Origin: Emydura subglobosa
Taxonomy: Eukaryota; Chordata; Testudines; Chelidae
Assembly: GCA_007922225.1 (NCBI GenBank)
Contig: ML679966.1
Location: 32,781,383 to 32,845,382 of the forward strand
DNA length: 64,000 nt
Reading direction: 5' to 3'
In this document: positions 1 to 12,095 of the stretch, in pieces
Numbering within the stretch: the stretch's first letter is position 1
Layout: every line of letters begins with the position of its first letter
The notes under the pieces: model-generated
What the model was told of the DNA's origin: nothing
The model's input: only the letters and a program-made list of their open reading frames with translations
Database searches by the model: none
Position numbers and translations under genes: made by a program

Positions 1-940
1 TGTTTCTTCTAAACTACAAAGACAAATTCTACTGAATCTGAATAAATGAAACTGTTTGCAGATTTTCACCTAAAGCTTTTCTCAGGGATATTATAAACAG
101 ATGGAAGAGTTCAAAGAAAACAGCCATTACATTTCTCAAGAGTTGTGAATTAATTTTCTATCTACTCCTGGCTTTTTTTTTTTATCCAGATGTAAAGAAT
201 TATATCTTAGTCATGTCCTATTATCTATCACAGTTGTAGATTTACTCAGATTCTCGCTGCTGACATATTGTTCTTTTTTATCACATTATTAAGTCTCTTT
301 CATCAGGTGTCACTGCTGTGCTAGTCTCGGTTGTAATATATTTGGTGATGTGGGTATTTAAATAACCTGCACACATCCAGAGCTTTTATTTAATACAATT
401 GTACATCTTACTGTGGCAACCCCATTATTTCCATTTTGAAAACAAATTGCAGACATACCAAATCCCATACCAAAACTCTCCCAATTTCCTGCTTTTTTGC
501 CATGGGTGAATGCTATCTATTAAAATATATTTCATTTAGCAACACAGTACTCATCAAAGCTTTTCCATATTAACACAACTGCTGATGCTGGAATATGATT
601 GTGACAATTTTATCTGACTAGGTATTGAATTTATTCTTCACTGGGCTTATTTCAATGTCATTTTAATTTCATTAACCATTCAGAAACTTGCATTATTAAT
701 AAAAATCTTTACCCATCAATCTTGCTCTTTTATTTTGTGAGTGTTCATATATGGTATGGCTCAGTACTCTCACTTTTAAGGTTTCTACTGGTCTGATTTT
801 TTTATAACCAGTTTCACAGTAATATCATAGAACATGTAAAAGCTTTACAGTCAATAGAAATTCTGGGAGCGAGTCCACTCTGCCAGCACGTGGGCTGGAT
901 TTGGTTAATGCCTTTTGGAGATTTGGAGGCATTCATCTCC
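1..940. other. Unassigned AT-rich intron-like sequence
   Basis: No coding signal, tandem repeat or recognisable transposon is visible. The sequence is AT-rich with stop codons in all frames. Confidence 0.5.
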
Positions 941-1210
941 AGGGGTATGTCTACACTCACGACGGCACTGTCAGCATTGCCAGATCGATTCTGCAGAATC
1001 GATTGAGTGGCAGTGGAGACCCGCTCAGTTGATCTGGAAGATTAATGCTGCATTGGCAGGAGGGCATTTCCCATTGGCACAGCATAGTGGAGACACCACA
1101 CTACGTAGAAGTTAGAAAGTCGACGGGAGATATGCAAGCTACTCTACATGGCTTGTGTATCTCCCATCAATTGCCGTCGAATTTCTCCAGCAGTGTAGAC
1201 TATGTCTAGG
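941..1210. mobile_element. Short TIR element (MITE-like)
   Basis: The left end reads GGGTATGTCTACACT and the right end is its imperfect reverse complement, AGTGTAGACTATGTC, giving terminal inverted repeats about 270 bp apart. A perfect internal palindrome, ATCGATTCTGCAGAATCGAT, lies near 983-1003. There is no transposase reading frame, so it would be non-autonomous. The GTCTACACT terminus recurs in other short elements of this window (2981, 58597). The superfamily is not assigned. Confidence 0.6.
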
Positions 1211-2980
1211 TCACTGGTTCAAATCTGCTTCAGGTCAATAGTAGCCAAAAGTCATTACTATCCAATGATTGCCTGTAGACTTATGTGAAGTAAGATGGGA
1301 ATATCTGATTTCTAGTATTCAACATCCCATATCATATAAACTATGGACACAGCTAGCTTCGTTCTTAGTAGACTTCAAAAGCCAAGGACAGAATGGATAG
1401 GTAGACTGTCACAGTAGCTCTCTCCTGAACCATAGAAGTGCTAGCTGCAGGAGTAAGGCATATTGGAGGGGGACAAGGAGAGAGCTTGCTCTGTTGTTGT
1501 CTACAAACTTCTTCACTCGACAAGCAGGGGAATTTTTTCAGTGATCACTGAAACCAAATTTAGCTGACACCTTTGTCCTAGTTTTATTCAGATTTTCATG
1601 TTTATTGGTTCAAGCTCAAATCCAGGTTCATCTTAAGCCAGACATGTCAAAGCAAAAGAAAATCTGTATTTCTGCTGCACTGATGCTCAAAACAGAAAAA
1701 TAGAGTTGGTTGAGCTATCACAGAGAACAAGTCCTTACTTTCATTTTCTTTTTGGTGATTTATCCATAGACAGGTGATCATTTCCACCAAAATTATTTGA
1801 CAAATATTTTATGCATGCATAATTCAGCCCATAGATTCCCTTCAAACTATTTGCTGCAAGTATTGTTTCAAGCATATGTTTGCAGCTGGAACTTCTCTGA
1901 CTGGTCACATGGTACATTTCTGTTTGCTGATGGTATGAGCATTACTCTTAGAATCAGGTTTACTCTGTGAACATTTATGATTATGAATTTCTGCAGATAT
2001 TCTACAAAACCCATTTAATATTCCCTGTTCCAAAGACCAGTTGTGCCAGTAAACTTGCTTGCTGGAATGTTACAGAAAGCAAACATAAAAAGGATGCACA
2101 CACTGTTGAAGCTAATTTATTGAAACATTCAAACACATGGTTATGAAAGTTTTTTGCACTTTTTGCCAGCTCTACAGGGAACCTATGCAGAGAAACTACA
2201 TTTCCAAGTGTTTGCTTCAGATACCATAAGTTCTCCATGGTAGGTTTTCCTAGGGAAGCAGCCCAGCTGGGGATTGAGCAGGTCATGCTCCAGCTACTGC
2301 ATCCACTTACCCCTCCCCATTCCCAAGCTGCTGGGAGCTGCAGGGTGGGGAGTCCAGGAGCTGGCTCTGTCGGCTCTACACCTATTAGAGCCTGCTTTAA
2401 ACTAGAGTGTCTTTAAACTAGAGTGTTGTTAGTCTGAGCATTCCCACTGAGTGCAAGTGCAGTAAAATCAGAAGGGGGAAGACAGTTCCTTGCAATAACC
2501 AGGTTCCAAAACATTTAGGATTTTATAGGCTATAACCAACACTTTTAACTCTAGCAGGGCCTCTAATTGGCAGCTAGTACAGACTACAGACTACTGGCAT
2601 GATGCCTTCTCTGAGTGAAGCATTTCTTCTTAGGTAAACTGAAACTCAGCCCTGATTTCAGCTTCCAGACAGTCTCAGGATATGATCCCATCTACACTTT
2701 ACTGCAGTACTCTAGTCTTAAACTGATAAAGATTGGGATCCCAAAGGAAATGCCACAGTCTTTTCACTAGGGACAAATAGAAAACTGTTCCTGGCTGTCT
2801 GATCATTCAGAAGTAACCCCATGTCTAAATAAGACCCTCAAACTGCAAACTTTTAACGAATGGTGAATGCAGTCCCTGGATAAATTGATTTATCCTAACC
2901 TCAGCCTGGGGGCAGGACACAGAATACCAACACAACTGGCCTCTGTTGCTGCAAAAAGCCAGTGGATTCACATAGACTTA
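1211..2980. other. Unassigned intron-like sequence, possible old LINE-like fragment
   Basis: No gene is seen. A short tandem duplication of a TTTAAACTAGAGTG unit lies near 2395-2425. The stretch 2500-2800 has the look of an old, diverged LINE 3' end on the reverse strand, but the resemblance is too weak to name. Confidence 0.35.
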
Positions 2981-3263
2981 AGGGATGTCTACACTGCATT
3001 TGGGAGACATGATTGCAGCACGTGCAGACAAATCCAAGCTGGCTTTAATCTAGTTATTTTAGTGAAGCCATGGCAGCATGGACTTTATCACAGGCTGGCC
3101 ACCTGAGTGCATACACAGGTTCTGGATGAATTCATAACCCTCATTGAAGTCCATGCTGCTACAGCTTTACTGTTATTGGTATCCGAGCTACCTAGATTAA
3201 AGCTAGCTTTGGTATGTGTAAATATGCTGCAATCATACCCCCTGATTGCAGTTTAGGTATACC
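2981..3263. mobile_element. Short TIR element (MITE-like)
   Basis: The left end GGATGTCTACACTGCA and the right end TGCAGTTTAGGTATACC form an imperfect terminal inverted repeat. The interior also contains inverted segments, for example ATCTAGTTATT-like and TTTACTGTTAT-like arms around TCCATGCTGC. There is no coding capacity. It shares its terminal motif with the element at 941-1210. Confidence 0.5.
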
Positions 3264-3879
3264 ATTATTGATCACCCCCCTACTGTTTTCCTGGCCAGCA
3301 TCTCCCTATGAATCTTTTCATCATGGGCATGCAGTGACAACCACCCTAACGCTATGTGCTGTAATTCATGGGCTGCAATGATTCTCTTCATGGCGTCTTT
3401 GCATCTTACTTCTCTCTATGCCATGAAACTATGTCAGATCTGATTTGTTCAGAGCCACCTGCAGCACTTAGCTCTAATCGAGCACTCATTAATTTAAACA
3501 AAATAATTTCATTTGTGATGTATTATTAAAAGTACCTAAAATCTTCTTACTAAAATTAGGTTCCCTTTTTGACTGTATATAAAGGAACTGCAAATTTCTT
3601 AGCCAGTGCTAAATCTGTATTGCAATTTTGTGGGGGAGGGAGCAGGAAGGGTCTTAAATAACTGATGACAATGGGTTTGTGAGTCATCTTTACATTTTTG
3701 AACTAATTTAAAGAATGTCTCCTTTCTAAGCAAGCTATAAATCTCTTGAGATTTCAAATCCGTGAAGAAATTGTGAGTGGAAATCTACTAGATCCCTGAT
3801 GCCTTGGTTAGAGTTACAGTCATGTGGACTCAGTTCCTCAGGCAGTGTCAAATAGCTTTTACCTTGGTTTTAAAACAAA
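3264..3879. other. Unassigned intron-like sequence
   Basis: Nothing recognisable is seen. The LINE similarity begins near 3880. Confidence 0.4.
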
Positions 3880-5242
3880 GAAGATCCTCCACAAGGGTAT
3901 GCTTCAAAAACATGGTACGTCAGTACCCAGAAAGATAATGGAAGAAAGGACTAAGCAATCAATTTGCAAACACCTAGAAGATAATGCAATAAGTAACAGT
4001 CAGCACAGATTTGTCAAGAAGAAATTGTTTCAAACCAACCTAATAGGTTTCTTTGACAGGGTAACAAGCCTTGTGGATAGAGGGGAAGGAAGCAATAGAT
4101 GTGGTCTATCTTGACCTCAGTAAGCCTTTTGATACTGCCTCACATGACTTTCTCATAAACAAACTAGGGAAATACAACCTAGACGGAGCTACTGTAAGGG
4201 GGGTGCATAACTGATTGGAAAACCATTCCCAGAGAGTAGTTATCTGTGATTCACAGTCAAGATGGAAGGGCACATCAAGTGTGGTCCTGCAGGGATCGGT
4301 CCTGGGTCCAGTTCTGTTCAATATCTTCATCCATAATTTAGATAATGGCATAGAGAGTACACTTACAAAGTTTGTGAATGATACCAAACTGGGGGGGTTG
4401 CAAGTGCTTTGGAGGATAGTATTAAAATTCAAAATGATCTAAACAAACTGGAGAAATGGTCTGAAGTAAATAGGAAGAAGTTCAATAAGGACAAATGCAA
4501 AGTACTCCACTTAGGAAGGAACAATCAGTTGCACACATATGAAATGAGAAATGACTACCTAGGAAGGAGAACTGCGGAAAGGGAACTGGGGATCACAAGC
4601 TAAGTATGAGTCAACAGTGTAATACTGCTGCAAAAAAAGCAAACATAATTCTGAGATGTATTAGCAGGAGTGTTGTAAGTAAATCACAAAAAGTAATATT
4701 ATTCCATTCTACACTGCACTAATATGACCTCAACTGGGGCACTATGTCCAGTTCTGGGCATCAGATTTTCAGGAAAGATATTGACAAATTAGAGAAAAGT
4801 CAGAGGAGAGCAACAAAAATGATTAAAGGTCTAGAAAACATGACCTATGAGGAAAGATTCAACAAATTGGGTTTGTTTAGTCTTGAGAAGAGAAGAGAAG
4901 GGGCATGATAACAGTTTTCAAGTACATAAAAGGTTGTCATACGGAGGAGGGAGAAAAATTGTTCTCTTTAACCTCTGAGGATAGGACAAGAAGTGATGGG
5001 CTTAACATGCAGCAAGGGAGGTTTAGGTTGGACATTAAGAAAAACTTCCTAACTGTCAGGGTAGTTAAACACTGAAATAAATTGCCTAGGGAGATTGTGG
5101 AATCTCCATCACTGGAGATTTTTAAGAGCAGATTAGACAAACACCTGTCATGGATGTTCTAGATAATACTTAATCCTGCCTTGAGTGCAGGGAACTAGAT
5201 TAGAAGACTTCTTGAGGTCCCTCCGATTCTATGATCTATGGT
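3880..5242 (+). mobile_element. CR1-type LINE, 5'-truncated 3' end with reverse transcriptase remnant
   Basis: Conceptual translation across several frames gives the order expected of the CR1 reverse transcriptase: a SVPRKIMEE-like segment, SQHRFVKKK and TNLIGFFDRVTSLVD (3910-4080), DLSKAFDT (near 4110), LQGSVLGPVLFNIFIHNLD (4285-4345), FVNDTKLGG (the YxDD-region equivalent, with the FADD Asp-Asp read as FVND, near 4370), then KFNKDKCKVLHLGRNN (4480-4525). The C-terminal part follows: a DRTRSDGLN-like segment, FRLDIKKNF and LPREIVESPSLEIFKSRLD (4980-5140). The copy ends with GATTCTATGATCTATG at 5225-5240, typical of CR1 3' termini. Frame changes and stops show it is dead. Only the distal half of ORF2 remains, as expected from 5' truncation during target-primed insertion. 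Confidence 0.88.
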
Positions 5243-5649
5243 GTTGCCAAGTCCCAAAGCTATTGTCTTCCAGTGGATTCTGCACACTGATTTTAGTTAG
5301 AGTAGGGATTAGCTGCATGGTTCCCATACTTGGATTCCCATCCTTCATATTAATGCTAATGACAGTATGATGCTATTTGGGGAGAGATAGTTGGATAGAT
5401 TTATATTTTAGTTTTAATACACATGCTTACCATGATTTGTGTGAAGTTCTCAATAAAACAGCTGTCCCACTGATTTCTGCAGACCCACCACTAATTAGCA
5501 TTAACATTTACAAGAGAGTTAAAGGAACCTTGTACAATATGCACCACAAACATAAATCCTTCCCTCCTCCCATCTAGAGGTGAGATACTATTTGTATGGT
5601 TTTTTTTAAATATTGTTATGTGACATTTTATACATGCACAGTGTAACAA

Positions 5650-5765
5650 TTACAGCTCTTTATAGAGATTAATTAATTAAGACTCTCAACACCCCTATGA
5701 GATAGAGAAGGCTATTATCCACCTTTTACAGTGAATAAACTAATGCATAGAGAGGTTAGTATAAG
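5650..5765 (-). repeat. MIR-type SINE fragment
   Basis: The stretch holds CACCCCTATGAGATAGAGAA, TATTATCCACCTTTTACAGT and GCATAGAGAGGTTAGT. This matches the order of the reverse complement of a MIR core and tail. It is diverged and lacks the tRNA-like head. The neighbouring 5243-5649 shows nothing recognisable. Confidence 0.6.
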
Positions 5766-5924
5766 GGAGAAGCAAGTAAGAATACTGAAGACAAACTTAC
5801 AACCATCATTGCTTTTGCATGAATATTGTAAAGTTCTTCAATTTAGCTGCCACCTACCATTAATTTGCAGCAAGATGTTCAGAAGTGTTCACTAATTTTG
5901 TGGGCCTCTGTTTTTAGATGCACA

Positions 5925-6240
5925 GTTGGAAATAAGTTATACATCAAGTTCAAAGTCTCGGTCCCTATCTTCAACACGCTCCATGGCTTGGGCCCAGGAT
6001 ATCTAAAAGACCATCCAAAGCTCTAGAACAAATACCATGGCTGACAACTACATTCCTTTGGCACAATCAACAATAAGAGTACAGCTCATCCGAACGGGAA
6101 ACAAAAACTTCTCAGGGATTGGTCCCAGGCAGTGCTACGAACTCCACAAAGAACTAGGTACCATCACAAAATTCACCGTCTCTTGCTCCAAGTTCAAGGC
6201 ACATTTCTCTGATCTTGCACTCTCTAACATAAACACTTAG
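5925..6240 (+). repeat. Possible LINE ORF2 C-terminal fragment
   Basis: One frame reads LHGLGPGYLKD near 5980-6012, a phrase seen near the C-terminus of vertebrate non-LTR ORF2 proteins. A segment resembling a KFKAHFSDLAL tail follows at 6185-6230. The two lie in different frames, so any source ORF is broken. The family is uncertain. Confidence 0.4.
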
Positions 6241-6265
6241 CAATAGGCATGTATATTAAAAATCA

Positions 6266-6289
6266 CCACACACACACAAAAAAAAACCC
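6266..6289. repeat. (CA)n microsatellite running into an A-tract
   Basis: A short CA repeat is followed by a run of A. It is imperfect and low-complexity. Confidence 0.8.
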
Positions 6290-9200
6290 TCAACAAAATA
6301 AGACACTCCACTGCACATGCTTCTTGCTCTGGGGAGAGGATGAGAGAACAAACAGCACATGATGGATGTGTAGTCACGTTGCAAAAGGAGCTCAGATACA
6401 AGGGTGATGATTGCAATATAAAAACAATATAAAAGAGGATAGACATAATTTGCAATTTTTCAGAGCTGCTTAGGACCCATCACTCCAATTGACTGAGTGG
6501 AGACTGGTTCCTTAGTGCCTCTAGATATCAGGGCACAAGATGTCTCAAGAGGAGTACCCAGAAACTGAGGCACACAAAAGTAACACTTCTGAAAGTACTA
6601 GCCAGGCAGAAAAATGGGACTATGACTCACTCATGGCACAAATCAGTATTATCTACCTCTTGCACAATTAATGAGATAATTCGACATTTTACCAATATAT
6701 ATATTTTCTGAATTCTATATCAGGTCTGACCAGAACAGTTCTCTCAGGCCAAGGTTTTGAAAGGAAGGAAGAGGTGATTACAGTGAGTAAAGTAAATAAA
6801 TAAGTGGAACAGCCAAGAAAGCAAAAGCTGGAATGCTGCAATATGTTAGACACTGCTGCCAGTGGTCCACACCTTTAAAAATCTCTTGGCATTTTAGGGC
6901 TTCAGAGTTTCATTTTAGAAGGAAATAAATTTTAATTTACATTTGGCACTTAAGAATGATGGAGGAAACAGAGGTATTTCCTGAAGGTTGATGGCAGATC
7001 TTAGCTTGTTTTCCATGACCTGGAAACCAGTGATTTTCATTTGATGTGATCCAAGATCACTATCCTTCCCTCTCCCAGTTTAAATTACTCCACTTGGAAC
7101 ATGTCTCACTTGCCTAATTTTATATTCCCCACATGCCATAAATCTTTTATGCTTCTGCACCGCTGCCACTGCATATCAAAGTCTCTCCAGACAAATTTCC
7201 ACAAGCACTTGAAAAGTAATTCTATAAAGGTTAAAGATTTCATTGAATTTTTTAACAGGTAACATATTTTCTTTTGGTATCAGTGTTCATCTGTGCTATT
7301 GCCACCAGTCTTATTCCTTAGCATTTCTCCTTTTCCCATAATAAGTGAGCTCAGGCAAAGAATGGAGAAGAATCAGTAACAAGGAAACATTAGACAACTT
7401 TTTGATGATATAAAGCTCATGGTTTTGTACCGAAACAGCTACATTGACAAATAGCAGAGCAGATTGAAATCACTGTAAGAATTAAATTGCTGCATCCAAA
7501 AATGGATATTAAATATTTTCAGCATCTCACATTGCCAGAAGGTAACACCTATTATCAGTCAAACATTCCAAGTGAGTATAAATTCTCACCTGACTCAATC
7601 AATATAAAATCAGAATGGAATTAAAGAGAGAGGAAAATTACTCATCTGTGACTTGATACAAAGCCCTTAGAAGTCAATGGTATGACTGCCACTGATTTTA
7701 TGGGCACTAGATCGGGCCACTGGTCACCTATTTCAATATGCAAGATTTGGTCTTTCCGCTAATTCTCTCATGTTAAATACTTTAGAAAGGAGAGATTCAG
7801 ATAGTGGAAAGCTTTGAAAAATAAGAGGAAACATTAGGCAGGAGCTTTACAATATTATGAAATCAAGATCATGACTCATGGACCCATACAGCAGTTAAGA
7901 AAGAAAGAGTATGGGCTAGCTCCTTTAGCTGGATTATGGTCCCTTTATTCCACTGCCGTGGCACAAAGGGGCAGTAATCTGGCTGCAGATGCACAGAAAA
8001 GAATTCCCCAGATGTAGGTTATATCTGTGCTTCTCCCCCTACTATCCCAGCAGTGTATAGACCATGTCAGAGGGACAAAGGAGGAAAGGTATTAGAGCCA
8101 GTCACGATTTCCCCTTTCCCCCAAAAAATGTGATGAAAATGAAAGCTATATAGATATGTGCTACAATTTTTCTGGAAATTTTTCAAGTTTTCATTGAGAA
8201 ACCAAAACCCATAAAATGTTACGTAGTTGAAAATGGATATATTTAGCAAAAGCTTCTGCTTTACAAAAGCAATTTTCCACTTTAAAAAAATGGATTTGAT
8301 GGAAAAATGTTGACCATTCTGTTATCTAGATGGGTAAAATATCTTTACCCAGTGAAAATAAACTTATGCATAATCTTCCCTAATTAAATGAAAAAATAAT
8401 GTATAAATGGAAATCTGTGAAGAGGAAATCATAGCAGCTTGAATATTGCAAGATTGATTAAATTTGTAAAATAATATCAGGAAACCAATGAGTCAATTAG
8501 CTGTGCGCACGCAGCCTATGGGATCCTCTTGGCCTAGGTGAAAATTTACCAAGATAATTCAGCTTTAGTTAGTTACTTGTTGAAATTTCTAGCACCGCAG
8601 TATAAAAGATTATTTGAATCATACCTGCCTCACTTAAGAAAGATTGACTACATGAGATTAGGAACCAGCAGAATGCCAATTGTATTTCCCCAATACACTG
8701 AAAATGGATAGCGATTACAATCTCTGAGCAATGGATGTGAAATTTCCATAGAAAAAAAAGATTGGGTTATTATTTCTCAAGTTACAGATATGAATTTCAT
8801 CCAGTTAAAGTTATTTTGTTGATACAGATACATTCAATTTCATCTGCACCTTTTCTCAAAAAACACAATCCATTAGCCACAGTATTACAAGAAAGAACTT
8901 CCTTCATTTCAGTGTGTCAGATAGTGTGCCCCAAGTAGTAGGTAATAAAGCCTTTTTGCTACAGAAGAACCATCTACAATTAAATTTCCACTGCCTATGA
9001 AAGAGAGGAAGGATTACCTTGTGAACTGGATAGCAAGCGGCCTGAGTTTTGCAATATCTCATTGATGGGCAGACCATCATCAAGATAAACCCTTTATTAT
9101 TAACAGGAACTACATACATCAATGAGGTAACAAAACTCCCTACTACTCTGCAACTGCATTGTCCTGGGCTTCTTCACCCCAGTAGGAAGTGTGTCACCAG

Positions 9201-9320
9201 AAACCAAAGACTGCATGAAGTCTGGCATCTGGAGGACTTCATCTATAGCACAGGCTCCGCCCCAGACCTCCTCGTGTGACCATGGGGAAAAAAAACTGTG
9301 ATGGTGACTCTCAGAACACA
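6290..9320. other. Unassigned intron-like sequence
   Basis: No gene is seen. A diverged copy of the AAGTCAATGG palindromic-core repeat lies at about 7660-7730. A stretch at about 7915-8030 (GGATTATGGTCCCTTT...GGCACAAAGGGGCAGTAAT) looks like an old interspersed repeat. The rest is AT-rich without structure I can name. Confidence 0.4.
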
Positions 9321-9545
9321 GGTCAACTGACTTGGGCTACAGGGCTAAAAAAAATAGCTGCGTAGATATTCCCAGTAGGGCTGGAGCCTGAGCTCTGAAA
9401 CCTGGCCAAAGGGGCCGGGCTCCAGGCCAAACAGAAACAACTACACTGCTATTGTTAGCCCCGTAGCACAAGCCCTATCAGCCTGGGTCAATTGACCTGG
9501 GCTCTGAAACTTGCTGCCACAGGGTGGTTTTTTCCCCTCATTGTT
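9321..9545. mobile_element. Short DNA-transposon-like repeat
   Basis: Matching motifs occur in inverted and direct arrangement: GTCAACTGACTTGGGCT at the left, and GGGTCAATTGACCTGGGCT towards the right. TAGCTGCGTAGATATTCCC and ACTACACTGCTATTGTTAGC lie between them. The element has no coding capacity. It looks like a non-autonomous DNA transposon of the same general kind as those at 941 and 2981. Its exact ends are uncertain. Confidence 0.5.
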
Positions 9546-9564
9546 GATGTACCCCTACCGTCTC

Positions 9565-9700
9565 TGTGCTTTCAGTTTGGTCATCTGTAAAACAAGGAAA
9601 ATACCACTATCACAGGGGTATTGAGAGTTTATTAATATTCGTATACCAACTTCCATCTGAAGATCTCAAGGAGTTGTAAGTGCAGTGTATTATTACTATT
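9565..9700 (+). repeat. MIR-type SINE fragment
   Basis: CTCTGTGCTTTCAGTTTGGT and CATCTGTAAAACAAGGAAAA are followed by ACCACTATCACAGGGGTATT. This is the MIR order 'CTCAGTTTCCTCATCTGTAA ... CATAGGGTTG', diverged. It is followed directly by a TTATTTGTAT-GTAGCACC repeat copy. Confidence 0.6.
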
Positions 9701-9800
9701 ACTACCATTTATTTGTATTCTTGTAGCACCCATAAAGTCTTAGGCACCATCCACATACACAGGAAGACCCTGCCTTACCTTGTAAGGAGACAAGGAACAT
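9700..9800 (+). repeat. Copy of the TTATTTGTAT...GTAGCACC dispersed repeat
   Basis: The motifs ATTTATTTGTATTCTTGTAG, CACC, TTAGGCACCA and GAAGACCCTGCCTT occur in this order. The same order is seen at 11966-12095 and 48480-48580 on this strand. Reversed copies lie near 31935, 44735 and 53625. It is an old interspersed repeat of unassigned family. Confidence 0.5.
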
Positions 9801-11965
9801 ATCACAGATATGAATATAAGCAAAACATGTACAGTTTTATATACATTAGGATTTTTGTTATATTTTATTCATTTTTGTTGTTAAATAAATACACATCTCC
9901 TATACCCAACTATCCTTCGATCTGTCAATTGGGTCTTAAGGTGGGATTTGAAAGAGCATTATTGTTATAGGTCCCAATTCAAGATCAATCCTTATACATG
10001 TGTTTAAGTTTTAATACAAGTTTAAGTCCCACTAAAGTCAGTGGCACTTGGGGCAGAAACTGTTGGCAAGCAGTTACAATGCATCCTGAAGTAGAATTTA
10101 TGCCATGATTCACATAATGCCCTTTGTGGATACTATAAGTAATAACCAGTTGTATCAAACAGTTTCATTTGATTTTTAACTACACATTTCAATTAAATGG
10201 AATCCGCATTTATGACAGTGGATTATTTTCTACCCTGGCGCACATAGTGGATAAGGTGTAAATGAAATTATATGTTAGAAATCCTGGTTTCTTAACTCTG
10301 CTATAAGGTTTTAAACTGAGCTCTATTGCTTAGAGCTAAAACCTAAGAATATAAAAATTAGTTCAACCCAGCTATGATTCTTTGTTCTATGAATATTTCA
10401 GTAAAGTGCTTCAAATAATAGATAGGAGAGTGTGGCACAGTGAGTTGGCCCTGAAGTTTGTTTTTGTTTTTTTGCTTTTTCCTTTAGAGACTTGGGGTGA
10501 AATCCTGACCTCATTAAAGTCAATGGGAGTTTTGACATGGACTTCAAAGGGGCTAAGATTTCATCCTTCGGTTCAAATTTGAATTTGGTAAAAGTGCAAA
10601 GTAATTTTTGTTGATCTCAGCTTAGTTCCTAATGAGCATTCCCATCATTTCTCTTACCTCAGATTAGCACAAAACTACTTCATTTGCTTGGCAAGTTAAG
10701 GTTGCTTCATGACATATCCCACCTCTCCAACTCCTCAAAAGCAGGAAAATAAGAAGTGAAGGGAAAACCCTCCAACATTCCTTGCCATCTTCCCATTGCC
10801 TTCAGCACTGCCAATAACATACTCCATCATTCCATAAGGCATTCACTTCTATCTCCAACAGATATCCAAAAGCAACGTATCCTCCAACGTCATGCAACTC
10901 CCACGCTAATGAAACACTAAACCTCATGCTGTCTCATATCAGTAGATCAGAACATCTGGCTGTCACAAGTTCCATATATCTGAAAAGTTACTCTGCATCA
11001 ACATTACTAGGGCTGCTCTTGAGGTTCTGTATTATAACATTTGTATTGCATTTCCACAATAAGGGGAAGATGCATGTCTCATTGGCCATCCTCTGGTTTG
11101 CCCATAGCCCAACCCTTTCCCTGATACAGATCCTCAGACCTATGCAGACTGTTTCTCATACAGTCTGAGAGGAAGGGTACTATCATGGGAAGTCGCTGAG
11201 CTCCCTTTCAACAAGAGAAGGACTATCCAAGTTTGGAGGGATCTCAGGGATATGATTTAGCTCACAGTTCCTGGTCCAAAGACCTTTGAAGTCATTTCCA
11301 CCAATTTTAAAGGACTTTGGATCAAACCCACAGTAATTAAAACCAGCGTAGCAGTGTCCAGTTCTGCTCTTTGTCTTTCCTAGCTTTTGCAGCTATGCTT
11401 ATTGTTCTCTCTCCACTTCTCTGTTACATACTCACAGCTCTCCGCCTCTGCTCAGGAAGGGTCCAGGATTACAATGGCAATGTCTGCAGAAGTCTATACA
11501 AAGTTGGCTAATATTGAGGTCAAGCCTGCAACTCTTACTGATGAGCGATCCTTTTTGAATGAACTAGTCTCATGCATAAGAGTTGCAGGATCTGGCCCGT
11601 TAACTCTGATTCTGGCTGCTCCTCTTAGTCCCTCATTTCCATGGTAAACACAATTACAAGAAGGATTTTGATCTTTATAAAAAATGTTTACATTGTTAAG
11701 TGACAAATATTATAAGTGTTTACAAACTAAATAGTGAGAGTTAAATGTAACATCATATAGGATATTTCTAAGAATTAAAGAGAAAGAATAAAATCCATGA
11801 ATGTCCTTTCACAAAACTGCTTTAGGATGCCATAATATCATCATCATCAGGTTGATATGGCAACCAGTGTTTCTAAGGCAACTTCCCCTGTGTGGTGGGG
11901 ATAAATCCAATGCTAATGTCTCTGCAGTGCTCCGCTATTATAGTGACGAGCACCATAACAAATAA
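9801..11965. other. Unassigned intron-like sequence with palindromic-core repeat copies
   Basis: Copies of the short palindromic repeat centred on AAAGTCAATGGGAGTTTT lie at 10010-10060 and 10494-10572. Nothing else is recognisable. The open frames here are short and have no family resemblance. Confidence 0.4.
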
Positions 11966-12095
11966 ATGAATTATTATTTATTTGTATTGAGGTAGCACCT
12001 AGAGGCCCCAGTGATGGATTGCAGAGGCACAATACATATACAGAATGAAAAATATAGTCTATAGCCCAAGCTAGAACAATAATTACAGGACACAA
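11966..12095 (+). repeat. Copy of the TTATTTGTAT...GTAGCACC dispersed repeat
   Basis: TTATTTGTATTGAGGTAGCA, CCTAGAGGCCCCAGTGATGG and AGAGGCACAATACATATACA form the clearest copy in the window of this repeat. Confidence 0.55.
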